Part shown: in pieces, positions 21,756 through 33,261 of the stretch | Layout of the letters: each line of letters opens with the position of its first letter | Position numbering within the stretch: position 1 is the first letter of the stretch | Assembly (NCBI GenBank): GCA_023376005.1 | Contig: CM042152.1 | Span: 69,922,345 to 69,986,344 of the forward strand | Reading direction: 5' to 3' | Source of the DNA: Doryteuthis pealeii | Taxonomy: Eukaryota; Mollusca; Cephalopoda; Myopsida; Loliginidae | Length of the DNA: 64,000 bases | The notes under the pieces: model-generated | Seen by the model: only the letters and a program-made list of their open reading frames with translations | What the model was told of the DNA's origin: nothing | Databases searched by the model: none | Program-made: the position numbers and the translations under genes

Positions 21756-21926
21756 TAGTATATATATATATATATATATGATAAAAGATAACAAAAAGGG
21801 ACATAAATTTGATTTTTTTAAAAAATAGAAAATTTCTTTAATCCCATCACACAATACTTTTAGAAATACAACTAATATATAATATGATATAATATATATA
21901 TATATAATATATAATATATATATATT

Positions 21927-22170
21927 GGAGAATAAGTGCTTAATTGGAGTTGTACCTAATTTTGAAAATTAATTAATTAATAATGAATTAGGCGGGAATA
22001 CCTATTAAATGTATAGCTAAACAAATCGAGAAAAATCAATCTCTGTATACATACAGAGATTGATTTTCTCGATTGTTTAGCTATACATTTAATAGGTATT
22101 CCCGCCTAATTCATTATTAATTAATTAATTTTCAAAATTAGGTACAACTCCAATTAAGCACTTATTCTCC
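21927..22170. repeat. 244-bp near-perfect palindrome
   Basis: Arms of about 120 bp meet at CTCTGTAT-AC-ATACAGAG (22041-22058). Each arm equals the 3' body of SINE-4 (57540-57670), read outward from the base next to that SINE's predicted ribozyme cleavage site. (TA)n tracts flank it. Confidence 0.85.
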
Positions 22171-22199
22171 AAAACATTATCGGCAAAAACCATTCTAAA

Positions 22200-22216
22200 C
22201 AAACCTTGTTTACAAC

Positions 22217-22257
<41 letters not shown>

Positions 22258-22497
22258 TATATATCAAACATTTTACTCTGATGAAGACCATTATTCTTTG
22301 TATGCTTAAAGATTTTATAATTTTTTATTATTATTTTATTTTATATTTAAGATAATGATAAATAGAATACATGTGTACATGAACAAACTCCTGGCCAAAA
22401 CACGTGTTAGTAAATCTGTTTTATCCATTCAACATTTTCTTTCCTTTATTTATTTTTCCTTTCAACATATTATCGGATTCATTTCCATTTTCAACTT

Positions 22498-22535
<38 letters not shown>

Positions 22536-23080
22536 TACATTTTATATCATTTTTTATCATTTGATATCACTTTATATCTTTCATTTGATATCACATTTGT
22601 TTTTTGTTTTTATTGTTAAGCCCTCGTTATATAACGGTCACACACACAATTTCTGGATTAGCATTTAATATGACAGACATGGAGACAAAATCATTCCATT
22701 TCCTCTCTATCCTCAGTAAATACTGCTTCTTGTTTGTTTCTTTCTCTTTCTCTTTCTCCAGCTCTGTCTCTTCTTTTTAAGCAAGGAGGCAGGGGTAGTG
22801 AGACTTATTCTCGTGTGTTTGTTTCCATGGCAACACTAATGGATTAATTCTCCAAGCATTTCTGACCTTACCTATACCAAATGGATTCTCCCCCCTCTCT
22901 ATCTCCATCTTTTTATCCCTCTGCCCCCCACCCTTCTGGAAGGTTTTTATTTATTTTATTTTTAAACAGTGAATTAGAAGGTAATTGTAACTATTGACTT
23001 CCTTTAGTTTGGGTAGATACCAAGTCCATCCCCAGTAAAGGCCTGGCAAGTATGCATCTGGAAGTCTTTTATTAGAGTTG
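22200..23080. other. Mostly low-complexity intergenic DNA
   Basis: (TA)n near 22220-22265 and 22510-22535, then pyrimidine-rich DNA. The only distinct element is an X-box-like palindrome at 22821. No coding sequence found. Confidence 0.45.
22821..22834. promoter_or_regulatory. X-box-like RFX site
   Basis: GTTTCCATGGCAAC matches the RFX X-box consensus, two inverted half-sites, with a single departure from perfect symmetry. It sits in unusually mixed-composition DNA, but no promoter or gene is visible beside it. Confidence 0.3.
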
Positions 23081-23084
23081 GGTA

Positions 23085-23613
23085 TCTTATTATAATGGAG
23101 ATATGGTGCCTGTCTGTCTATAATTGAAACTACATCACTGCTTACGTCACAATACCCTCAGGAATTGCATAAGTTTATCAATGGGTATTTAATTTATAGT
23201 CAAAATCATTAATACATAGAATAGATCTTATTAACAATGTGTCCATGAAAATCTGAGTTAGATTTGCCTCAAAACACGCCATGTTATAAATCCTGAAATG
23301 TATCTATATATCACTAAGAAATAAAGGTTCACATAATATTTGATGTTGTTAATTTGCATACTGATTTTAACAAAAAGGTTTGATAAATAATTACTTGGTG
23401 TTATTGATCTCTAATATTATTGTTTTATTCTCCAACATATTAAAATCAATCCTATGAATGATTTTATATAGAAACCAATTAAAATATAATTAAAATAAGT
23501 GTAATCTTTTTATATGCTTTCTTATTTAATTTTGTTAGTTTTTCTAATTCAATATATTTCATTATGTTAAAACTTAAATACTTACTCCCGGGGGAGGGGT
23601 ATATTTTTGCTAG
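23085..23613 (+). mobile_element. Helitron family A, 529 bp
   Basis: A|TCTTATTATAATGGAG at 23085, GC-rich hairpin ACTCCCGGGGGAGGGGT near 23583, then CTAG (23610-23613) and T. No ORF. Confidence 0.85.
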
Positions 23614-24170
23614 TATTACTAAAGTAAAAAGTAAAGAAGGTGGAGTGGCCTATTGGCAATATGAGCTGGACAACGAAGGAATGCCACACCAAACATTAGC
23701 TCCCTACTTTGAAAATCTGACTTAGATTTGCCTCAAAACAGCCCATGTTATTAGTGCATTTAAAATCCTGCAATGTGTCTTATATATCACTAAGAAATAA
23801 AGGTTTACATAACATATGGTGTGGTTAATTTGCATACTGGTTTTAACAAAACTGGGTTCAATAAATAATTACTTGGTGTTATTGATCTCTAATATTATTG
23901 TTTTATTCTTCCAACATATTAAATTCAACCCTATGAATGATTTTATATCAAAACCGCTTAAAATATAATTAAAATAAGTGTAATCTTTTTATATGCTTTC
24001 TTATTTAATTTCGTTAGTTTTTCCTAATTTAATATATTTCATTATGTTAAAACTTAAATACTTACTCCCGGGGGAGGGATATATTCTTGCTAGTATTACT
24101 AAAGTAAAAAGGTGGAGTGGCCTATTGGCAATATAGGAATGCCACACCAAACATTAGCTCCCTACTTTAC
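23231..24170 (+). repeat. 480-bp tandem duplication across a Helitron 3' end
   Basis: The 3' ~380 bp of Helitron A plus ~95 bp of downstream SINE-2 sequence is repeated; the two CTAG ends lie at 23610 and 24090, exactly 480 bp apart. The junction is CCTACTTT|GAAAATCTGA near 23711. Confidence 0.8.
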
Positions 24171-24270
24171 TGCACAGATCCAAACTGTGCCGAGTTGGTG
24201 AGGGCCAGTATCAAACCTGCAACTTTGTGTTTTTGATGCAGATGCTTTACCAACTGAACTAAACAAAGTA
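24105..24270 (-). mobile_element. tRNA-derived SINE-2
   Basis: Minus strand contains GTTGGTAAAGCATCTG and a B box-like GGTTTGATACTGGCC, then CTCACCAACTCGGC. Same family as 55372-55625. Confidence 0.7.
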
Positions 24271-24324
24271 CAAATGTGTAAAAAGTTCTTGGGCTAAAAA
24301 GTTAATATGATGACATAAAGATGT

Positions 24325-24455
24325 TCTCATCTTTGTTGTTATCTACACAACGTTTCTGAAACCTTGTTATTTAAAACTTTGTGCAGATAACAATAAAGAT
24401 GAGGACAATAGTCTGAATAATCCAAATAATCCAAATTATCAAGCCTCATCTCAAA
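24325..24455. repeat. Module G, fold-back copy
   Basis: A partial forward copy (CATCTTTGTTGTTATCTACA) faces a reverse copy (GATAACAATAAAGATGAGG), giving a hairpin next to SINE-3. Confidence 0.6.
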
Positions 24456-24457
24456 AT

Positions 24458-24690
24458 TGGATACATAGCGTAGTGGATGGGGGAGTCAGGTTGAGGCAGT
24501 TCTGCACGACAGTTGTTTCTGGGCTGTGGATTCAGTCTTGGTCAGGGGCAGCAGTGACATGGAATGGTAGATAACACAGCTTAACGCCTGTATCCCAGCT
24601 ATGGTTGGTGGAGTGGGAGCAGGGTACCCCCGTGAACTGGGTGGAGGGTTGGGTTGGGTTCAGGGTTCTGATTATGTCAGGAAGGTTCCT
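24458..24690 (+). mobile_element. tRNA-derived SINE-3
   Basis: ATAGCGTAGTGGATGG (A box) and ATTCAGTCTTGG (B box) followed by the family body with AACACAGCTTAACGCC and GGTACCCCCGTG. Confidence 0.7.
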
Positions 24691-24761
24691 GATTGCACAT
24701 TATTTGTCTTAACTCTATTGAACATAAACAAAATATTAGCATGCTGATACATATACATATA

Positions 24762-24803
<42 letters not shown>

Positions 24804-25133
24804 CCAAACTTATTGGTAAATCCTCATGGTGAGAAAAAACCCAGCAAATAGTTTGATTGTAAAAATATACTACCAAACATCAACCGGGGAGAAAAAAAAT
24901 TTTTGGAAAAAAGAAAAGACCAAGATAATCGTACCAACAAAAAATAATCTATTGGTACAATACTTTGGCCAAAAGAAAAAACAATTTATATGCATATATA
25001 TATATATATATATATAAGATATATATATATATATATATTCATATAAAACTGCCAGGAGACTAAAGCTAATAAGTAAAAAGTGCTCAATACCTAAGTAGAG
25101 CAAATAATAAAGATAAATCTAATGAGTCAGATG

Positions 25134-25170
25134 AACCTACTAAAAGTTTTGCTTAATGCTCTTCAGGGCT
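25134..25170 (-). ncRNA. Hammerhead-like relic, core mutated
   Basis: Minus strand AGCC, CTGAAGA, GC-ATTAA-GC, AAAA in place of GAAA, C-TTTTA-GTA, GGTT pairing with AGCC. The layout matches the other loci but the GAAA core is lost, so it is presumably inactive. Confidence 0.25.
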
Positions 25171-25311
25171 AAGATCTGACTAAAGAGACTGGGAGCAAAC
25201 ACATTAAATATAGTGAGGTAAAGTGGGGAGCTATACTGACTATAGGCCACTCCGCCTACTTTATTTCACTTTCTTTGATGTACTCCTGTTCAGTATTCTT
25301 CATTTTAATTT

Positions 25312-25747
25312 AATAATGAATGAAATTTATTGTGTACAGTGCTCAGGTGGCTCAGGTGCACTACAACGCATCAAAGTCTCATGTCTAGTACATAGAATAA
25401 TGCATTAGTGTCAGGAACATGAATAACGTACAGTAATAATATACATGTATGTGTGCGCATGCGTGTATCAGGTAAATTGTTGGCGGATTACTGGAAGCAT
25501 GGAGGCTTTGAAAGATGCAGTCTTTCGGCAGCCTACACCGGATGCAGGCAGTTTATTCCATGCCTCAGCAACTCTGAGTGTGAAAAAATGTTTCTGAAAG
25601 TCATGTGAGCTATGTTGTTTTCTGACTTTGTAGGCATGCCCACATGTGTTAGAAATATGGAGATCAAAAATGTGCTCAAGGTTACTGTTGTTAAGATGAT
25701 TAATGACCTTATGAGCATTTAATCAGTTGTCAGATTCCGGAGTTTAC
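25312..25747 (-). pseudogene. CR1/L2-like LINE 3' end
   Basis: Minus strand homologue of 58880-59322: SNLEHIFDLHIS-like and KVRKQHSSHDF-like segments, frame shifted, followed by a 3' UTR with TGTTCCTGACACTAATGC and AATAAATTTCATTCATTATT. Only the extreme C-terminus survives. Confidence 0.65.
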
Positions 25748-25789
25748 CTCATATCTGATTTCAGAACTTTCTCACTTCTTCATTTGATG

Positions 25790-26060
25790 ATATTTTTTTC
25801 TGCAGGCTTCACTCTCTTCCCTATTATTTACTCTGAGCTTTCACACCCATAGTAACTGGTGGCCTTCACTTAAGACTTTGTAACAGAAAGTCTTTTTCAA
25901 CTCACTAGGACTCTCCTTAGTATTCTGGCCATCTCAACAGTTCTGTGGTGGGGATGGTCTCAATTCTTTGGATTTCAGTTTCCCCATTCTCTTTTCCAGG
26001 TTCTTCAGGATTGTACCAAGTGCTCTCACTACAATTGGTATCACTGTCACTTTCAGTTTT
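25790..26060 (-). pseudogene. LINE protein remnant
   Basis: Minus strand reads VTVIPIVVRALGTILKNLEKR, a conserved stretch near the C-terminus of many invertebrate LINE RT proteins, then frameshifts into EIQRIETIPTTELL and ILRRVLVS. Degraded. Confidence 0.6.
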
Positions 26061-26629
26061 TTTTGCAGAAAATTATTTATATTAGACAGGAACACTTGAT
26101 ATCATATAAATGTGTGCAAAAAAAAAAAAAATGTAAATATAAACGTTTAATGTACACAATTCCTGACCTTGAGGCATAAAATAACCCTTGACAGGTTGGC
26201 ATGCCATTAAAATCAATCGATCGGATACTCTGGAAGAGATGACACCTCAAGGATGGATCAACTCAAAGGAAGTAACTGACACAAGATATCATCTGAGCAT
26301 GGGCAGTAAGGGTTATCGAGACTAGTAGTTAGTGACTTCAGTTCTTACTTCATATCCCATACTTCTTGGCCTTGTGCCAAACTAGCATGTACAGTGGAAT
26401 GAGAACAATCTACCTCATGTCCTGCTCGTGTGGTAGGGTTGGTATATAATATATATATATATATATAATCAGTCATCCACAGATACTGTTTTGACATTTC
26501 ACATCTCTTCAATATGGCTAGACTTAGCCACTACTTCTAGCCAGTGAAATTCAACTGATTTTTCATCAGTCCGATTCCTTCACCCTTCTACCGTCAGTAG
26601 CTACCAGTAAGAAGTAGAATTTTAACTGA

Positions 26630-26815
26630 TAAATACATACATACAGGGATTGACATTTTCTTGATTTGTTTAGCCTTACATTTGAACATATATGCCCGCC
26701 TAAATTCATTAATTATTAATTAATTAATTTTCAAAAATTAGGTATTTCAATTAAGCACATATCCTCCAAAGATTTCCGGCTAAAAGCCATATAAATAAAC
26801 ACATTTGTTTGTTTA
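26630..26815 (+). mobile_element. SINE-4 body, headless
   Basis: From ACATACAGGGATTGAC to TTCCGGCTAAAAGCC, homologous to 57535-57705. The tRNA head and hammerhead core are absent; homology starts beside the predicted cleavage site. Confidence 0.65.
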
Positions 26816-26917
26816 CATACTCTCATACATAGGTATATATGTATGGTCACTAGAGAGCTCAAATCCATAATAACAGAGCCTTGCTTACACTAATAGTTAA
26901 TGTTAGTTGTTCCATTC

Positions 26918-26974
<57 letters not shown>

Positions 26975-27740
26975 TAATGTGTGTGTGTACATAGTCCTCT
27001 TGGACAAAGTAACCGTATTGGACAAAAAAAACACAGACTGAAAAATTTAACCATCTTTTTTTTTTATTGACATAGGAAGTGATTATTTTCCTTCGTTTTT
27101 GCTGTCAAATTTCTCTTAGTTATAGCTAAGAGTCATAACCTCTAGGCATAAAATAACCCTAGACAAGTTGACATGACATTAAAATCAATTAATCAACCAA
27201 ACACTTATTATAGGGTGAGGACACCTCTTCATGGAATATCAAGACAATTTAGTATCAAATAGTCATAAATTCTGTTAGATGCTCAATAATCATGATCTTG
27301 TGCCACATCTACATTTAAGGATGATTTGTATTGTGTAATCATGGTTAGTTATAAATAATTATATTGAACTAAACAAGTCACTTAGTTCTTTAATAATCAG
27401 AGACAGAAAAAGGGCAAGTTAAAAAGTATATAATTTTTTAAATTGCCTGCTATGGGGGGGGGATTCCAATGCTGTAAGTTTGGCACAACGCCATTATTCC
27501 TGGAGCACTGTGTTTATAATTGAGATCCCAAAGTGAAAAATTTCTTCTTCAGAGACTTTTTTTTTTTTTTTTGCTCATTCTAATATTTTTCTAATTTAGA
27601 TAGTTTTTTTTATTTTTATTTTTTATTCATTTATTTTTTTCGTTTCATTTTTTGCTTTAAAAAAAATGTTATTCGTTTATTCTAAGTTCTTCACCTTGCC
27701 TCCGTTATTTTCTGTTCTTTCTGTCCCCCACCCCTTACCT
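26816..27740. other. No gene; microsatellites and a tail motif
   Basis: (CA)n(TA)n at 26918-26970 and a copy of the shared tail motif (GGCATAAAATAACCCTAGAC) at 27143-27190. A second tail copy is just upstream at 26167-26220. The rest is AT-rich. Confidence 0.45.
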
Positions 27741-28030
27741 TCCAAGGAGTAGCTTTTCGCCCTTGCCCCATGGGCAAAAAAAGGGGAAGCAGTAGAAGCC
27801 AGTTGCTTGCTACTGTCGCAGAAACAACAACAACAGCAGCAGCAGCAGCAACAGAAGTGGGCAAAGCACTGTATTGTGTTTTGCCTTTTCCCTCTGCAAT
27901 TATCATCCATTACAGCAGTAGTGTGTCATTTGAGACGACGACGACACTACCTAGCCCCTTACCCCCCCCCATCCTCGTATGCATCTTCTTTTAGTTGTCT
28001 TTCTCCTCAACTACTGATGACAGTGTAAGT
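27740..28030 (+). other. GC-elevated island with CAG/CAA repeat
   Basis: Stands out from its AT-rich surroundings: (CAA)n(CAG)n at about 27826-27855, CGACGACGAC at 27936, and a good splice donor GACAGT|GTAAGT at 28024. Frames on both strands are open for 60-75 codons but only give poly-Gln, poly-Thr or poly-Ala, so none is convincing. It could be a 5' untranslated exon. Confidence 0.25.
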
Positions 28031-28289
28031 TTGATTTTGTGCTTTGTCCATGCAATGACTTGTCATTAACATCACATTTCCTTTTCTGGCCTCGACACAG
28101 CTCGGCGTTTTTGTCACGATAAAGAGATTTTTCCACCAAGCTATCAAATAACACCTTGTTCAGAAAGTACCAATTTTCCTCAGGAAAAATAAAGATAAAT
28201 AAATTTTTTAACACCCTTTTTCACTTTTTTTAAAAATCGGTATCAAAGTGCATAAAACCTTTTTTTTTCTTTTAATTTATTTTATTTTC

Positions 28290-28770
28290 AAATCCTTTTC
28301 TCTACTTTCACTTTCACTTTGTTTCATTTCTTTCCTTTCTATTAAATCCTTCTTTCTACTTTTAAGTTAACTTAAATCTTTTTTTCCTTTCTTTCCAAAT
28401 CCTTCTTTCAACTTTCATTTTCAACTTTTTTTCCCTTTCTTTACAATTCATTCTTTCTACTTTCACTTTCAACTTTTTCCCTTTCTTTCCAAATCTTTTT
28501 TTCTACTTTCACGTTCATCTTTTTTCCTTTCTTTCCTTTTAAATTCATTCTTCCTACTTTCACTTTCATCTTTTTTCCTTTTTTTTAAAAAATCATTCTT
28601 TCTACTTTCACTTCTATCTTTTTTCCTTTCTTTTTTAAAAATCATTCTTTCTACTTCACTTTCATCTTTTTTCCTTTCTTTCCTTTTAAAATCAATCACT
28701 TTCTACTTTCACTTTCACTTCTATCTTTTTTTCCTTTTTTTTTTTTTTTTAAATCATTCTTTCTAATTTC
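28290..28770. repeat. Pyrimidine-rich minisatellite, ~60-bp unit
   Basis: TTCTACTTTCACTTTCATC then TTTTTTCCTTTCTTTCC recurs about eight times. The Lys/Glu/Arg minus-strand ORF is a by-product. Confidence 0.8.
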
Positions 28771-28799
28771 ACTTTAAACATTTTTCTTTATATTTTTAC

Positions 28800-29139
28800 C
28801 CATTCCATTCTCTAAACCTTTTCCCACCTTTTTCTTTTTTTCTTCTAAAATTAACCTCACTTATCTCCACTTTTTTCTATCTTTTATCTTTGGTCTTTTC
28901 TTTCTTTCTGCCTTTATTCATATCTTTTTATCTATCACTTTGTTTCTTCTTCCTCCTTTACTCCCTTGCTTTATTGACTCTCCTTACCATACTTCCCCAC
29001 CCCCTTACTCTAATTGTATCCCCCATGTTCCCAGCACACTTCCTTATTTAGTTTTCTAACTTTTTCAATTCGCCTTTGCCTTTTCTTTGCACTTGTTATT
29101 TGCTGATATTTCAGCATTTAATTTTCTTGTTTCCTCAAA

Positions 29140-29183
<44 letters not shown>

Positions 29184-29250
29184 TTTTTTCTTTTCGGGAT
29201 GTTCTTTTTGTAAATTTTACCGACTTTTTTCACTTCTTTATGTATTCATC
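28800..29250. other. Pyrimidine-rich DNA with (TC)n tract
   Basis: (TC)n at 29141-29175 followed by a T-run; otherwise nothing recognisable. Confidence 0.45.
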
Positions 29251-29254
29251 CAAC

Positions 29255-29795
29255 CCCTCCACATGAGCAGGATGTGACACAAGGTCAGTTTGTAACTCTT
29301 TGCCTACTTTAAACCGCTAACAGCAGCTCTCCCTATACTGTGATACCACACCCAAGCAAGTACAAAAACTGACGATTAGTTCATTCTAATTGAGCAGAAG
29401 GACTCAGATTACAATAATAAGAGACTAGCCTGACTTTATTTGAATAGAATGAGTTCTGAGGTAAATAGTGAATTTTGAAATATCCCATCATATAGGTAAA
29501 AAAAAATACAAAGAAAATTTGGTACAATCGTGGGGAAAATTTGGTGGGCAAAGACTTAGGCAGAGTTTAACAGATTTGAATTCAGAGTTTTTTCTTCTAG
29601 ACTGGTTGACATACCAAGGCTAAAGAGTCCAGTCTAGCCTACTATCTATTTAGCTGGAGGGAGACTAATTGGATTCATTCCTTTTTCCAAGGGTAGGATA
29701 TTAGTGCTATGTGAAAAAGGCAAACAGCCTTGTCCAGGGTTTGAACTCGTTTGCTGTGCCTATTTCTCATGACTATAACAATTGCACTACAAACA
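29255..29795 (-). mobile_element. SINE-1 interrupted by a ~270-bp insertion
   Basis: The SINE-1 3' end (CCCTCCACATGAGCAGGATG) is at 29255 and the rest, up to the tRNA head, at 29560-29795. The intervening 29288-29556 has inverted ends (ACTCTTTGCC / GGCAAAGACT), so it may be a MITE; no clear target duplication. Confidence 0.6.
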
Positions 29796-29919
29796 CCTCT
29801 ATCCCTTCTTTATGTTTGTCCATTGATGATGACCATTAAACAATGCCGAAGCTTCATAAATGACAATACCGGGAATTTGTTTATGTGTGGGTATATGGTT
29901 GCAAGGGGGGGGGGCTAGT

Positions 29920-30180
29920 CTAAGAGTTGGTGACTTAGGTAACAGACGGACATATTTAGGCTCTGCTGAAGAGTTCATTAAAAGGTAGGTAATTACCTGA
30001 CACATTATGGTTGCCATAGTCAGGTCGCACAAAGCGCTATGGGTATTATGTAACTGCCATACTACCTGTTTCATAGTCAGATCATCGGTGACTAAACCAG
30101 TATCCACCAAGCTTGCCTAGTGAGGAGGGTGGCTAGACACCCAGCAGTACGAAAAACCAAACCTGTGAAAGGGCAGAGGA
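29920..30180. repeat. Family D dispersed repeat
   Basis: AAGAGTTCATTAAAAGGTAGG, then CTACCTGTTTCATAGTCAG and GGTGGCTAGACACCCAGC. Related blocks: 30520-30640, 44280-44430, 62466-62565. Confidence 0.6.
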
Positions 30181-30519
30181 AGCTTCTCACTAAATGGCCA
30201 TCTAGTACATTAATACAATAATATAGAAATATCTGCGTTGGTATCCAGGCACCTAATGGTCGAAATAACCCCCACTGCCTTGTGGTTATCCTCTGGATAG
30301 GAAAAGGCTAAGGGAGAAAACCCTGACAGAAATCATGGCTTGGACCCCATTAGGCAGTACAGTGTGTAAAACACTATCTGGCAACTCCTGCAGCCAAACT
30401 GATGTCGAATGTATTGGTTCACCATTCCTTCGGATCATGCCAGCAAGGCAGAGAGGGGGGCCCTGTCACTTGGGCAACCCAGGGCCTCCATACATCCTGC
30501 CCAGGCTCTTTTTGTGTTG

Positions 30520-30640
30520 TAGAGTCAAACTCCAAATATGGTTGCAGGGGAGATCTAAGAGTCAGTGATGTAGATAACAGAAGGACATATTTAGATTCTG
30601 CAGAAGAGTTCATTAAAAGGTAGGTAATTACCTGACATAT
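30520..30640. repeat. Family D, duplicated 5' part
   Basis: Repeats the GGACATATTTAG ... GAGTTCATTAAAAGGTAGG stretch of 29920-30000. Confidence 0.6.
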
Positions 30641-31185
30641 TTACCTTGGGTAAGATGTGACACAAAGTCGTAAGTATGAGGCATCCAGTGAGGATCAAAC
30701 TCGCTATTCATTAGCAATAATGGATCTGTGAGAATAGCTTGCTATCCATTACACCATGATGAGACTTTTACCCAACCCATTTGCCACAGACAGGATGTGA
30801 CACAAGGTTGCATGTAAGGTGCATCCACTGAGGATCGAATTCGCTTTTCAGTAGTAATGGATCTGCAAGACTAACTTGCAAACCATTACATCATGATGGG
30901 ATGCCCTTTTTACTGAACCTATTCACTACAAATAGGATGTGACACTTAAGTTTACTAATATGGGGCATCCAGCAAGGATCGAATTCACTATTCATGGCTT
31001 TATGAGACTAGCTTGTTAACCATTACACCATGATGAAATACCCTTTTTACCGAACCCATTTGACATGGATAGGATGTGCCACAAAGTCACAAGTATAGGG
31101 CATCCATTGAGAATCGAACAAGCTTTTCAGTAGCAATGGATTTGCGAGACTAGCTTGCTAACCATTACACCATCATGGATTGTCT
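30641..31185 (-). repeat. Four tandem tRNA-like units, ~134 bp each
   Basis: Each unit, on the minus strand, reads TGGTGTAATGGTT-like (A box), a CTTGCAGATCCATT arm, then GAATTCGATCCTC (B box), GGATGCC and a TGTGTCACATCCT spacer. The four start near 30641, 30771, 30906 and 31041 and differ by point changes. It is a tandem SINE or tRNA-like array; acceptor ends do not pair, so they are not functional tRNAs. Confidence 0.7.
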
Positions 31186-31384
31186 ACCCTTACATATGAA
31201 TGCCCTTGACCAAAGGTTCATCACAGTTTCTGGTTGCTAAACCAAACCTTTAGCTGTTCTACAGTTTGTGGTGAAAACCTGTGTGGAACCAGCCATACTC
31301 TTTAGATAAAGCTGATAATCGAAGAATGGTACACCTGTGTGCCATTGATTCTATAAATGACACTTGAGGTTTTTAAATCAGTCT

Positions 31385-31590
31385 TTCCTTTTAAACTAGT
31401 TCCCCGACCAAGCTGAGTCTGCCCTACTATTTTACACATAGCTGATGAAGGAGATAAGAGATAAATACATATATTTCTTAAGGGCATTAGCAGGAAGTGA
31501 AACACAAACAGCCTCGTCCAGGATTTGAACTTGGCCTGTCAAGTCCATTGTCTTTGATAATAACCATTTTACATCGCCACAGCATTGGTT
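31385..31590 (-). mobile_element. SINE-1, diverged
   Basis: Minus strand: GATTTGAACTTGG complement (B box), CCTCGTCCAGG flank, and the central TAGCTG...GTGTAAAATAGTAGG segment. Confidence 0.6.
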
Positions 31591-31599
31591 CTTCACTGT

Positions 31600-32481
31600 T
31601 AAGTCACAGAAGGGCACAAATTTGTGTTATGAATAAAGATGTTTAATAATGATACATTAGGTTATTATATATATATATATATATATATAATATATTATAT
31701 ATATAAGGGTTTTATAATTTGCTTGAAGCATTGTGTATATATTGGTTTGGAGGTTGATTTTGAAGGCTATCACAATGCAGGTGTAAAGAAAAAATAAGGT
31801 AACAATGGTGTTGTTTGTTAACCTGTGATTTATTCTTAATATTAATATTTCGAGATAAAATCTCTTCTTCAGAAGAACACTGGAACTGAAGTAGTTGTCG
31901 TCTTGTTATGGCATTTTTAGTTAAATGAATTTTTTAATTTTTTTTAAATGTTACAGATGGTATTTTTTTATAACTGTATTCTCGTGTTGCATGTTTACGT
32001 GAATGCACTTTTTTGTTTGTACATGTGCATATGTTGTTATGCACGTAGACTGTGATGTTATGACCGTATCCACGTGCGTATGAATGACCATATCCACATG
32101 CGTATGTGCGTATGAAAGAGTGTATTTGTGTTTGGTGGCCATGGTGATGTATAATATTTCATGTTGGATGTAATATAACTTATTTATTCATTTATTATTA
32201 TTATTTATTTATTTATATTTGAATATATATATATATATCGCTGTTTGATAAACTGAAAAAAAAAAATTCTTCAGGGATTTTTTACAAATTTATCAAACAT
32301 TTTACAAAAAATTTTTTTTCCCTTTTTATCTCTTTTTAAATTAACTTTTGCTTTTCTCTTTATGATACACACTGATGCAAATTATTTATCTCCCCACCCT
32401 TTCTCTCTCTCTCTCTCTTCACTCACTCACTCTCTCTCTCTCACTCTCTCATCACTCTCTCACTCACTCTCTCTCTCTCTC

Positions 32482-32519
<38 letters not shown>

Positions 32520-32837
32520 CACTTCACTCTTCCCTAAACTTAGAATGTCCCTTTTCTGGAATTTTTTACAAAACTTATTTATCTTTTCCAAATAATAAAA
32601 TAAAATTATTTTCCTGTCCTCTCACCAGGCCGGATATAAACAAGGTTTTTTTTCTTTATTTTTATGCGGAGATTATTTGAAAGGTTTTATCTCTTTGCTT
32701 TTTTTACTACTTGTTGATGGAAATTATCTTCTCCCCCCCCCCGCCTCTCTCTTATGCATACACATGCACATCTCTCTCTTTACATGTTTTTTTAATCCTC
32801 TCATGTACTCACTCTTGCATGTGTACAATCTCTCTCT

Positions 32838-32915
<78 letters not shown>

Positions 32916-32920
32916 ATAAT
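31600..32920. other. Repeat and low-complexity DNA
   Basis: (TA)n near 31665, alternating purine-pyrimidine GTGCATATG-type DNA at 31985-32130, (CT)n plus (TA)n at 32400-32515 and 32830-32915. ORFs here are simple-repeat readings. Confidence 0.5.
31831..31879 (-). ncRNA. Candidate hammerhead with 7-bp stem I
   Basis: Minus strand: TGTTCTT, CTGAAGA, an extra A, GAGAT-TTT-ATCTC (stem II), GAAA, short TATTAATAT stem III, U, then AAGAATA pairing with TGTTCTT. AATAAA overlaps the 3' strand. All core bases are present with N7 = A; the unpaired A beside stem II is non-standard. It may be a relic or a variant. Confidence 0.45.
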
Positions 32921-33150
32921 CAGTCAGTAAAGCATCTGCCTAGGAACCACAAGTTTTGAGGTTTGATACCAGCCCTTGCCAACTCAGCACATGAGTAGCA
33001 CAGTCTGGACCTGTGCAGTAAAGTGGAGAGCTGATGGTAGGTTTGGTGCTCTACCTCAGACACAAAAATAATCTAGCACTAGTGAAAAGGGGATAGATTC
33101 CCTTGCTGTCCAAATGATACCAATAATAGGCCACTCTGCCAACTTTACTT
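32920..33150 (+). mobile_element. tRNA-derived SINE-2
   Basis: CAGTCAGTAAAGCATCTGCC (A-box region) and GGTTTGATACC (B box), then CTTGCCAACTCAGC and CTAGTGAAAAGGGGATAGATT. Same family as 55372. Confidence 0.75.
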
Positions 33151-33261
33151 TCTTATATATACATTTCCCTTTTTCTAATATCATCTCTCCACCTTCTTTC
33201 CTATGTTTTTATTTCTCACCTTCTCCTTTCCAATGTTCTTCTCTCCTCTCCCATTTTGCTT

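Noticed and set aside
28469..28699. Lys/Arg/Glu-rich minus-strand ORF resembling a nuclear protein
   Set aside because: It is the complement of a TTTC-rich tandem repeat.
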